Of a stretch of 15,741 bases of DNA, positions 8,035-14,568 are shown in pieces. Made by a program: the position numbers and the translations under genes. The stretch lies in NCBI GenBank assembly GCA_017551215.1, contig JAFZMA010000087.1, forward strand, positions 1 through 15,741, in the 5' to 3' direction. The stretch is from Bacteroidales bacterium. GTDB lineage: Bacteria > Bacteroidota > Bacteroidia > Bacteroidales > UBA932. The stretch's first letter is position 1, and every line of letters starts with the position of its first letter. The notes beneath the pieces were generated by a model, which worked only from the letters and a program-made list of their open reading frames with translations, was not told where the DNA came from and did not search any database.

Positions 8035-8076
8035 TTAAATCAAAAACCGTGCAGAAGGGAACGGATTTTGATTTAA
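8035..8076. repeat. 16-bp inverted repeat (15/16 paired) between two divergent secreted-protein genes
   Basis: The left arm TTAAATCAAAAACCGT (8035-8050) is complementary to the right arm ACGGATTTTGATTTAA (8061-8076) at 15 of 16 positions, around a 10-base centre (8051-8060). It covers the -33 to -7 interval of the forward promoter and the -33 region of the reverse one. By promoter prediction it lies outside both transcripts, which favours a DNA operator over an RNA terminator. Beyond the arms CAAAG recurs on both sides, with seven extra bases on the left. Confidence 0.8.
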
Positions 8077-8081
8077 CTTTG
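8074..8081 (+). promoter_or_regulatory. Candidate -7 promoter element of the gene at 8105
   Basis: TAACTTTG matches TAnnTTTG exactly and shares three bases (8074-8076) with the right arm of the inverted repeat. The implied leader is about 18 bases. No TTG is present at the expected -33 position, which falls within the dyad centre. Confidence 0.5.
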
Positions 8082-8104
8082 AACTGGTTAACAAAAACAA
8101 GGTT

Positions 8105-8917
8105 ATGAAAAAATCTTTTTCCATCGCGATAAAAAGAGGAGTATTTCTTCTTTCAATCATTTGCTTTGCCTCAGCGATAGCTCTTGCCCAGAATGATGCA
8201 GCCAGAAAATCAAGAGCCCGCACCGGCGCTCAGACAACAACCACCTCAACTGCAACTGCCACCAAGCCTCAGCAAACAACCCAGAACCGGCCGACTCCTG
8301 GAGCCCAAAAGATTGCTCAGAAACAGGATCTTACGCCAATTGAGATTTCAGGTACGCTCAAGACATTGCGCAAGAGCGACTTTATGACCTTCTGCAATAT
8401 TCCAATGAATCTCCCGATTGACGTTTTTGGCGATATGATGGAAGATGCGGATTTTGACTACGATGATGAATTGACAGAGAACATGTTCATATCAGGATAT
8501 CCCCTTGTGGAAGTGTATACCGGAATTTTTCCTGCAATGCCTGTAACAGTATATGTTCACTTCAATAAAGATAGGGCTGTCTATCGTGTGGAGATTCAGA
8601 CTACGCCAAATACAGACGACAACACAAGAGCACTTTTCAATAACTGGCGTAACAGGCTTCAAGTCTACATAGACGGCGGAAAGGATGACAATGTGGATGA
8701 TCCTATGGCCTTTTCCCAGTCTGGTCCTAGCGTTTACAACATGACTTTCTTCCCTTCAGAAAACAGCGAAGATCCTATAAAGGGATGGATTCTGCTGAAG
8801 ATCAGATACAAGGATAAATCCGACCCGGATTACGATGAAAATCATTCATCGTTCTTAACGGTAGATTACATAGATTACTACAACTCCCCGGAGGAGTACA
8901 AGCAAAGCTCCAACTAG
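8105..8917 (+). CDS. Secreted protein of unknown function with Thr/Gln-rich linker
   Basis: I do not recognise a family. The 270-residue product begins with a clear signal peptide: charged start, hydrophobic 12-28, and an ALAQ end giving probable cleavage at 28/29. Residues about 30-75 form a low-complexity Ala/Thr/Gln/Arg-rich linker, presumably disordered. The remaining ~190 residues look like a compact alpha/beta domain, with an acidic stretch MMEDADFDYDDELTEN (111-126), beta-like segments PVTVYVHFNKDRAVYRVEIQ (146-165), and a short Asp/Tyr-rich C-terminus. There is no lipobox, C-terminal sorting domain or membrane anchor, so a periplasmic or exported location is likely. It is transcribed divergently from the WG-repeat gene and both products carry signal peptides; shared regulation is inference. 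It converges on the SGNH hydrolase gene with seven bases between stops. Confidence 0.75.
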   Translation: MKKSFSIAIKRGVFLLSIICFASAIALAQNDAARKSRARTGAQTTTTSTATATKPQQTTQNRPTPGAQKIAQKQDLTPIEISGTLKTLRKSDFMTFCNIPMNLPIDVFGDMMEDADFDYDDELTENMFISGYPLVEVYTGIFPAMPVTVYVHFNKDRAVYRVEIQTTPNTDDNTRALFNNWRNRLQVYIDGGKDDNVDDPMAFSQSGPSVYNMTFFPSENSEDPIKGWILLKIRYKDKSDPDYDENHSSFLTVDYIDYYNSPEEYKQSSN

Positions 8918-8924
8918 AACCCGT

Positions 8925-10070
8925 TTATTTCAAATGTTTCAGCAAGCGCCGCGAGAAGTTCGTAGTGCCAAGATCTGTCATATGGTTGCCGTCCACGGTG
9001 TCCTCGTTACCGATACCTTTTTCCTTTGATACGTCTATAAATCTCAGGTTCTTAAGCGGGCCTGTCTTGACGGTTTTTCCGGTTACCGGATCCTTAAGGG
9101 TGGTGCCATGTTTCCTGAGTCTCTTGTAGATATCGTGGATAAGGATGTTCTCCTTTACCATATCATCGTTATTGCCCGGCAGGATAAACTGCTGCGGATA
9201 CTCGAAGTTGTTCACAAGATATACAGGAGTCTTTGGATTCGAGTAGGCTATCCATCCGATGAAATAATCCGAGCTGTCCCGTGTGGTGTTGTATGTGCAA
9301 TTTGGCAGGCAGTCAAGCACGTATGCAGAAGCTGGTATGGTCTTGATCCAGTCCGCCATATTGCCGTCCATTCTTCCGTTTCCGGAAAAGCCGAGATTGA
9401 TTACAGGCTTGTTCAGTTTTCTGGAGATGATTGCGGGATATGCCATTCCCGGACGGGAAACGCAACCGCCCTGAGTGATGCTTGTTCCGTAGAAAAGAAT
9501 CGGAAGGCCACCCTCAGCAAGGCTTCCTGAAGGAGGATAAATTGTTGCGGTTGAATCTATTCCAATTTCCATATTGTCCACGCCATCATACAGAGGGAGA
9601 TATATCATGTAATCTCTCTTTCCTCCGTACATTTTTCTCACAAAAACGCTGTTGGAATTTTTGCCGTTAGGGAACGCGGTACCGGCAAACTTCCACTCCC
9701 TGTTCTGTACCAGAACATACAGATCCATTCCCTTTATTCCCGTATAGGCCATGTGGTTCATTCCAAAGTTATAGGTCAGTGTCCAGCGCGCTCCTATGCA
9801 CTCGGCGTCAGTGGAAAAACGGATGGCTATTCCCGCTCCGTCACAGCCAAGTTCCCAGAGTTCTTTTCTTACAATTCCCTTAAGCCTGTTCGGTATGCGG
9901 TAGTAATAGCAACTATCTGCATCAGGCTTTTCAGCCTGCCCAATCATCACGGCATCTCCTTGAGCTATAAGCTGTTTTACATCGTAATACTTGAGTTCTG
10001 AGGCCTTCTGGGCATAAGATATCTGAAATATCAGCATCGCTGAGAGAAGGAAGAAAAAGACTTTTTTCAT
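8925..10070 (-). CDS. Secreted SGNH/GDSL hydrolase with GxDLY domain
   Basis: This is a probable exported esterase or acetylhydrolase. A signal peptide spans about 1-20 (core FFFLLSAMLIF, cleavage near SYA-Q). Residues ~25-180 match the N-terminal domain that accompanies this SGNH subfamily, with its GxDLY signature at GMDLY (114-118). The catalytic domain follows: block I YGTSITQGG with nucleophile S197, the NLGFSGNG oxyanion segment (225-232, G230/N231), and block V DGNH with D360 and H363 completing the triad. The family (Lipase_GDSL_3 type) includes presumed carbohydrate-deacylating enzymes, but no substrate can be read from the sequence. The start lies seven bases after the miaA stop, so it is probably the last gene of the ATPase-miaA-hydrolase unit. 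Length 381 is normal for the family. Confidence 0.9.
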   Translation of the reverse strand: MKKVFFFLLSAMLIFQISYAQKASELKYYDVKQLIAQGDAVMIGQAEKPDADSCYYYRIPNRLKGIVRKELWELGCDGAGIAIRFSTDAECIGARWTLTYNFGMNHMAYTGIKGMDLYVLVQNREWKFAGTAFPNGKNSNSVFVRKMYGGKRDYMIYLPLYDGVDNMEIGIDSTATIYPPSGSLAEGGLPILFYGTSITQGGCVSRPGMAYPAIISRKLNKPVINLGFSGNGRMDGNMADWIKTIPASAYVLDCLPNCTYNTTRDSSDYFIGWIAYSNPKTPVYLVNNFEYPQQFILPGNNDDMVKENILIHDIYKRLRKHGTTLKDPVTGKTVKTGPLKNLRFIDVSKEKGIGNEDTVDGNHMTDLGTTNFSRRLLKHLK

Positions 10071-10077
10071 ATTGCGT

Positions 10078-11016
10078 TTATTCAGTTTTTATCCACTCTA
10101 TTTTTATTCCCCTGCGCTCCATTCCGCGGAGCCAGGTCATCTGCCGCTTTGCAAACTGATGGATTGCAATGGCAAGATGTTCTTTCATATAATCGTAAGA
10201 GATTTCTCCGGTTATGTATTGTGTAAGAAACTTGTATTCAAGGCCGTAGTAAATCAGGTCCTCTGGCTTTATTCCCTTGTCCAGCAGGGTTTTCACCTCA
10301 TCAACCATTCCGCTGTTCAGCCTCTCCTCAAGGCGGCGGTCTATTCTCTGATTACGCCTTTCGCGGTCCGGATTCAGGGCAATATAATGCACTTTTTCTG
10401 GACCTTTAAAGGACTCTTCCCGTGGCGGAATCTTGTCGTAAGCAAGCTCTATCTCGATTGCCCTGATGACTCTTTTCCTTGTGTCAAAATCCGTGTTGTT
10501 GTGAGGGGTTGTGCCGTGCTTTGCCTTGAGTTCAGAGAGCATCGCTACCAGTTCTTCCATGCTCTTTTTCTCCAGTTCCGCACGGAGGTCAGGATCCGGT
10601 GCAACTTCCTTAAGGTCATAGTCTTTGCAAACGGCCTCGATGTACAGTCCGCTACCGCCGCAAAGGATGGGAAATACATTCTGAGCTTTAAGTTCAGAAT
10701 ACACCTTGTCAAAATCTCTCTTGTAGCGGAACAGGTCATATTTCTCTCCCGCCTCGGCGATGTCTATAAGATGATACGGAATCTCTCCGTATTCTGCGAT
10801 ATCCTTGCCCGTGCCGATGTCCATTCCCCGGTAGACTTGACGTGAATCTGCGCTGATAATTTGGCACTCCCTGAACGGAAGTTCTCTGCTTTTGCACAGG
10901 GAATTTATCCACCTTGCAACCTTTACTGCAAACGCCGTCTTGCCGGAAGCCGTAGGCCCCATAACCACAAGCATATCGCAGAGTGTCCATTTCCGTTTGA
11001 ATACACCGGCCTCCAT
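10078..11016 (-). CDS. miaA: tRNA dimethylallyltransferase
   Basis: MiaA adds a dimethylallyl group to N6 of A37 in tRNAs reading codons that start with U. The 312-residue protein has the P-loop GPTASGKT (20-27), SADSRQVYRGMDIGTGK (55-71), GGSGLYI (120-126), the DTRKRVIRAIEI segment (178-189) and the tRNA-contacting FAKRQMTWLRG (288-298). The ATG at 11016 gives about 14 residues before the usual N-terminus; an in-frame ATG at 10974 (residue 15) gives a more typical start. I keep the longer form, whose start lies only five bases after the ATPase stop, but the choice is uncertain. The insertion RWINSLCKSRELPFRECQ (35-52) is longer than in many MiaA proteins. Confidence 0.95.
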   Translation of the reverse strand: MEAGVFKRKWTLCDMLVVMGPTASGKTAFAVKVARWINSLCKSRELPFRECQIISADSRQVYRGMDIGTGKDIAEYGEIPYHLIDIAEAGEKYDLFRYKRDFDKVYSELKAQNVFPILCGGSGLYIEAVCKDYDLKEVAPDPDLRAELEKKSMEELVAMLSELKAKHGTTPHNNTDFDTRKRVIRAIEIELAYDKIPPREESFKGPEKVHYIALNPDRERRNQRIDRRLEERLNSGMVDEVKTLLDKGIKPEDLIYYGLEYKFLTQYITGEISYDYMKEHLAIAIHQFAKRQMTWLRGMERRGIKIEWIKTE

Positions 11017-11021
11017 AACAT

Positions 11022-12323
11022 CTAATCTTTAAGACATCCTATAGGTACGACGTATACACCATCTTCCTTTCTTCTGTATGCAGTATTGCCGATACCAACA
11101 AGAACCATAAGGAATGACGGTTTCTTCATTTTGGTAATGTCTATTTTGTTGCTTAGTTTCTTGAGTGTCGCGACTCCTTCGTTTATAAGCGTTTCTCCAC
11201 CGATTTTAATTTCCACAAGACCGTAATCTCCGTTTCTCAAATGAATAATGGCATCGCACTCCAGTCCGTCGGCATCCCTATAGTGATATACTCCTCCCAA
11301 AAGAGATTCCGAATAGGTTCTCAAATCCCTTATTGCCAGAGCTTCAAAGAAAAGGCCAAATGTATTGAAATCACACAGAAGGTCTTTAGGCCCTATTCCC
11401 AGGCAAGCCGTTCCTATTGACGGGTCTGTAAAATATCTTGTGTTGGTTGTTCTGATTGCGGTTTTTGAACGCAAGTTTGGATTCCATGCTTCTGATTCTT
11501 CAACAACAAACAGCTTCCGGAGTGCTTCGATATAGGAAGAAACGGTTTCAACATCCATTCCGTTGGCTTCGTTTGCCCTCATATCAGCCGCTATCGTTTC
11601 AAACGTGGCTTGAGTTCCCTGGTTTCTTGCGTAAGAACGCAATAACCGTCTGACCCTTTCCGGGGATCGTTTAATACCGTCGGCTCGGGACATGTCTCTC
11701 TTTTCAATAGCTTCTACATAAGAATGGGACATATCTAAAGCCAAATCTCCTTTGATATCTATTGCTTCCGGCCATCCGCCCCGGCATACCAGATATGCCA
11801 GCTCTTCTTTATTCAGGTTGCTTGTTTCCAGCAGTTTTTCTTTTTCTCCGAAAAGATCCCCAAGGCTGACAGTTCCATTTGATTCTCCCGATTCATACAA
11901 AGACATAGGTCTCATTCTCAGCCAGGAGAACCGTCCCGTTCCGGAGTGGCGTATCTTTCTGTTTTCCGGAATAGAACCATTCTCTTCCTGAATAGGGGTG
12001 GAGGATCCGGTTAGGATAAAATGGCCGAGCCCTTTTCTGTGATCTACCTCAAAACGTATAGTATCCCATAATTGAGGAGCTATTTGCCATTCGTCAATAA
12101 GCTTTGGTTTGTCTCCAAGAAGCAGTTGTTTGGGATTAATATCCGCAGCAACAAGATTGTTTGTGATGCTGTCTGGATCGTCCATATATAGAATGCTCCT
12201 GGCGTGCTGTTCTGCCGTGGTTGTTTTCCCGCACCATTTTGGACCTTCTATCAAGACGGCGCCCGAAGTGGTAAGCTTTCTTTCCAGAATAGAGTCGGCA
12301 ATTCTTTTCCTATAGTTTTCCAT
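11022..12323 (-). CDS. AAA ATPase with C-terminal DUF4143 (PD-(D/E)XK-like) domain
   Basis: The 433-residue protein is an ATPase of the AAA_14/DUF4143 kind, very common in Bacteroidetes and archaea and without an established role. It has Walker A GPKWCGKT (27-34), Walker B KLIDEWQ (74-80, D77/E78), a sensor-like ILTGSS (103-108) and the R-x3-G-R-F-x-W-L-R-M-R-P-M-S box (125-141). Its C-terminus has ECDAIIHLRNGDYGLVEIK (355-373), in which D357 and E371-x-K373 resemble a PD-(D/E)XK nuclease core. The frame is open to ATG 12416, but family members begin near MENYRKR, so 12323 is used; this also keeps it clear of smpB regulatory sequence. By eye it is more AT-rich than miaA, suggesting acquisition upstream of a housekeeping gene. 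No antitoxin-like partner is visible. Confidence 0.88.
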   Translation of the reverse strand: MENYRKRIADSILERKLTTSGAVLIEGPKWCGKTTTAEQHARSILYMDDPDSITNNLVAADINPKQLLLGDKPKLIDEWQIAPQLWDTIRFEVDHRKGLGHFILTGSSTPIQEENGSIPENRKIRHSGTGRFSWLRMRPMSLYESGESNGTVSLGDLFGEKEKLLETSNLNKEELAYLVCRGGWPEAIDIKGDLALDMSHSYVEAIEKRDMSRADGIKRSPERVRRLLRSYARNQGTQATFETIAADMRANEANGMDVETVSSYIEALRKLFVVEESEAWNPNLRSKTAIRTTNTRYFTDPSIGTACLGIGPKDLLCDFNTFGLFFEALAIRDLRTYSESLLGGVYHYRDADGLECDAIIHLRNGDYGLVEIKIGGETLINEGVATLKKLSNKIDITKMKKPSFLMVLVGIGNTAYRRKEDGVYVVPIGCLKD

Positions 12324-12340
12324 AAGATTCAAATTTGGTG

Positions 12341-12348
12341 TAAAGATA
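12341..12348 (-). promoter_or_regulatory. Possible -7 promoter element of the ATPase-miaA-hydrolase unit
   Basis: On the minus strand this reads TATCTTTA, one base short of TAnnTTTG, 17 bases before the ATG at 12323. It is the best match in the intergenic region on this strand. No -33 element is clear. Confidence 0.3.
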
Positions 12349-12416
12349 TAAAATCCGAGAAATGTTGAAAAATTTTTCCGATGATTGTGGGTAAAATTTT
12401 CCGAGAATTGTGCCAA
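12348..12416. repeat. Three degenerate direct repeats, 23-bp period, between the ATPase gene and smpB
   Basis: The core TCCGA(G/T)(A/G)A(A/T)TGT occurs at 12354-12365, 12377-12388 and 12400-12411, each exactly 23 bases after the last. Copies two and three agree at 16 of 20 positions around the core. A looser fourth copy (CGGGAATTAT, 12421-12430) is out of register by four bases. Tandem sites spaced at about two helical turns between divergent promoters could be regulator binding sites, though the A/T background makes chance matches easier. Confidence 0.5.
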
Positions 12417-12440
12417 ATTGCGGGAATTATATTACTTTTG
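12408..12440 (+). promoter_or_regulatory. Candidate smpB promoter placed almost at the start codon
   Basis: TACTTTTG at 12433-12440 matches TAnnTTTG, with a TTG at 12408-12410 as a possible -33 element (22-base spacer, slightly long). The box ends only six bases before the smpB ATG at 12447, so the transcript would be leaderless or nearly so. Confidence 0.45.
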
Positions 12441-12446
12441 CAGCCG

Positions 12447-12905
12447 ATGAAGGAGAAGAAATCCAAAATAAGCATTGCTAACCGCAGGGCGGGGTTCGAT
12501 TATGAATTCCTGGAGAATTACACTGCGGGTATAGTCCTGTACGGAACGGAGATCAAGTCCATCCGTGCGGGCAAGGCTTCTTTGGTGGACACTTATTGCA
12601 TTTTCATTGGAGGTGAGTTGTATGTGAAGAACATGCACATCGCCGAGTATTTCTGGGCCAGTTACAATCGCAAAGACCCCAAGCGAGACCGCAAGCTCCT
12701 TCTTTCTCGCAAGGAACTCAACAAACTTCAGAGAGCGGTAAAAGAAAAAGGACTTACTATTGTTCCGAAACGCTTATTCATCTCGGACAACGGCTATGCC
12801 AAGCTGGACATTGCCCTGGCTAAAGGAAAGAAAGAATACGACAAAAGAGAGTCCATCAAGGACAAGGACCGTCGCCGTGCAGAGCAGCGGGGAGACGATT
12901 ACTAA
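12447..12905 (+). CDS. smpB: SsrA-binding protein (trans-translation factor)
   Basis: SmpB binds tmRNA and carries it to stalled ribosomes so that truncated proteins are tagged and ribosomes rescued. The 152-residue product has the family features: [14 protein letters not shown] (8-21), [19 protein letters not shown] (33-51), the [14 protein letters not shown] region (61-74), [11 protein letters not shown] (81-91), and the basic tail [19 protein letters not shown] (126-144) that reaches into the decoding centre. The frame is open to 12381, but the conserved protein starts at ATG 12447, giving a normal length. No tmRNA gene is seen in the window. Its stop overlaps the stop of the convergent outer-membrane protein gene by four bases. 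Confidence 0.96.
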   Translation: MKEKKSKISIANRRAGFDYEFLENYTAGIVLYGTEIKSIRAGKASLVDTYCIFIGGELYVKNMHIAEYFWASYNRKDPKRDRKLLLSRKELNKLQRAVKEKGLTIVPKRLFISDNGYAKLDIALAKGKKEYDKRESIKDKDRRRAEQRGDDY

Positions 12906-13525
12906 AAGTAATATCCAATACCCAGGCCTATCTGAAGAGTAGAATACTTTTTGTCAGCTCGTCCTCTGTTAATGATATCTGGGCTAAAACTCAAAGAGAT
13001 AGTCGTCTTGTTTATGTTGAGATCAACCCCAGCCGACAAACGCAGATTAAAAGAATGTAAATTATGGTCATTGCATTCTTTTCCGACAAAGCAATCTGGA
13101 GAGTATTTGAAAATGTATCGTGCGTCAGGACCACAACCAACGGCCAAACTCAATTTATTATTAAGGATAAAATCATAACCTACTTTAGCTTGAATACCAG
13201 CTCCAAGCTCTCTCAACCTATTGTAGGGCATAACAGCCTTCTCGCGGTTTAGTCCATGAACGGAGTTTATAAAAGGCAAGTCTGAAAAAAGAAATTTTGC
13301 GGATTCTTCCACAAACCAGCCATTGTCTTTATTGAAGAACTGTTTTGCTCCAAAATCCGCGGTAACGCCTGGTGTAAAATTGTGGCCGAACTCTCCAGAA
13401 ACGGAAGTATAGACATTTGTTGTGTAATTTGCTCTCACAAATACACTGTTGTTTCTATGAACTTGGGCTGTTGAAAATAAACAGACACTTAGCATTAAGA
13501 ATAATGTTGAAAAGAATCGTTTCAT
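12902..13525 (-). CDS. Small outer-membrane beta-barrel protein
   Basis: The 207 residues begin with a signal peptide (core [10 protein letters not shown], probable cleavage STA-Q at 20/21). Alternating hydrophobic/polar strands follow, for example [21 protein letters not shown] (27-47), [12 protein letters not shown] (53-64), [14 protein letters not shown] (108-121), [16 protein letters not shown] (124-139), [14 protein letters not shown] (158-171) and [11 protein letters not shown], ending in the C-terminal aromatic Phe typical of outer-membrane barrels. An eight-strand barrel is plausible. The specific role is unknown. Cysteines C131, C145 and C151 lie in or near one predicted loop. By eye the gene is more AT-rich than gcvP nearby. 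It shares four stop-region bases with smpB on the other strand. Confidence 0.8.
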   Translation of the reverse strand: MKRFFSTLFLMLSVCLFSTAQVHRNNSVFVRANYTTNVYTSVSGEFGHNFTPGVTADFGAKQFFNKDNGWFVEESAKFLFSDLPFINSVHGLNREKAVMPYNRLRELGAGIQAKVGYDFILNNKLSLAVGCGPDARYIFKYSPDCFVGKECNDHNLHSFNLRLSAGVDLNINKTTISLSFSPDIINRGRADKKYSTLQIGLGIGYYF

Positions 13526-13551
13526 AATGGTACATATTTAAAGGAACATTT

Positions 13552-13582
13552 GCAAGATAATATATTTCTAAAAAAAAACAAA
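13552..13582 (-). promoter_or_regulatory. Candidate promoter of the beta-barrel gene
   Basis: On the minus strand a TTTG (13582-13579) is followed after 19 bases by TATCTTGC (13559-13552). The spacing is ideal for Bacteroidetes -33/-7 elements, but the -7 box deviates from TAnnTTTG at its last two positions. The leader would be about 20 bases. A run of nine A/T pairs lies between the two elements. Confidence 0.4.
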
Positions 13583-13623
13583 CACAGTACTTTAGCTAAG
13601 CTTGTTATGAGCGTCAGAAGACC

Positions 13624-14565
13624 TTATTTCAGGTCATTTAGGTCTACGAGCTTGTTGATTATGGCGTAGACCGTGATGCCGGAAATGGAGTTGATTCCGG
13701 TTTTGCGGGATATGTTCTTGCGGTGGGTGGTGACAGTGTGGATGGAGAGGTGGAGCCTGTCCGCTATCTCTTTGTTGGTAAGGCCTTTGGCAACCTCTGC
13801 CACAATGTCTTTTTCTCTCTGGGAAAGGGTGCTTTCAGGATTTGGGTCTTCCTCTGGCTTTTTGCTTTCGGCATTTTGGGAAACTGCATCGCTGAGGAGA
13901 CGGCTGATAGAAGGAACAAGAAGCCTGTCTTCTATTTCCGTATGTTTTTTCAGGTCTTCCTCAATGGAATAGATGTCTTTGAGAATTTCTGTCCTCAGCG
14001 ATTGGGAATAGCCATCTGGAAGATATTTGAGGATGGTGTTCTTAAGGTCTGAAAGCTTGTCCTCTATATTGGTGTGGTTCTCTGCAAAGAGGTGAAGGTC
14101 AAATGGGGAGATGTTGTTTTTCTCTCCGCCAAGCAGGCTTTCAAGGAACGGGAAAACAACCTCTTCCTCAAAGCGGAAATGGTGGTTGATTTCCTCATCG
14201 TAATCGTCGTAAAATTTGTGGAGGATCCGGGCGTTGTTCCTGTCTCCTTCTTCAAGCAGGAGGTGGATTTTCTCGTGAAGTTTTGGAAGGCTGTTTTGGG
14301 AATAGTATCTGTGAGAAGTCTTCAGATATCCTATAAGACGCTTGATATCCTGGATGGAAAGAGAGTCTGCCCGAGGTTCATAATCTTCTCTTGAGTAAAT
14401 GTTGCAGATATCGGTGAGCAACTGAGAAGAAAGGTTGTACCTGGAGCAGACTTCTTCTATCGTAGCCTCGTGGAAACCAAGCCGTATGTCCAACCGCTCC
14501 AATACGGAAAGTATTGCAGGGTTGGCGTTTACGGCATCGGCCAGATGTGTCTTCCCGGTAATCAT
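13624..14565 (-). CDS. Hemerythrin-domain LuxR-type transcriptional regulator
   Basis: The 313-residue cytoplasmic protein joins three parts. Residues ~1-60 resemble the short N-terminal domain of RIC/YtfE/ScdA iron-cluster repair proteins, but the usual double cysteine is replaced by RLGF (28-31). Residues ~75-225 are a hemerythrin-like four-helix bundle; H85, H129, E133, H164, H208 and E212 reproduce the order and near-exact spacing of the di-iron ligands of E. coli YtfE. After a Glu/Pro/Ser linker (about 229-246), residues 247-305 are a LuxR/GerE helix-turn-helix (LSQREKDIVAEVAKGLTNKE, then TVTTHRKNISRK). I infer a di-iron sensor of oxygen, nitric oxide or redox state that controls transcription; this is not shown. 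It starts three bases after the gcvP stop. Confidence 0.88.
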   Translation of the reverse strand: MITGKTHLADAVNANPAILSVLERLDIRLGFHEATIEEVCSRYNLSSQLLTDICNIYSREDYEPRADSLSIQDIKRLIGYLKTSHRYYSQNSLPKLHEKIHLLLEEGDRNNARILHKFYDDYDEEINHHFRFEEEVVFPFLESLLGGEKNNISPFDLHLFAENHTNIEDKLSDLKNTILKYLPDGYSQSLRTEILKDIYSIEEDLKKHTEIEDRLLVPSISRLLSDAVSQNAESKKPEEDPNPESTLSQREKDIVAEVAKGLTNKEIADRLHLSIHTVTTHRKNISRKTGINSISGITVYAIINKLVDLNDLK

Positions 14566-14568
14566 GGG

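Noticed and set aside
10072..10845. 257-codon open frame on the plus strand opposite miaA
   Set aside because: It is a shadow of miaA; the peptide is Cys/Phe/Val-rich with no recognisable domain, and the miaA frame has all expected motifs.
13565..13615. Possible terminator (AGCTAAGCT palindrome plus an A/T run) downstream of the hemerythrin-LuxR gene
   Set aside because: The stem is only three base pairs around TAA and is far from the T run on the minus strand, which is better explained as promoter spacer of the beta-barrel gene.
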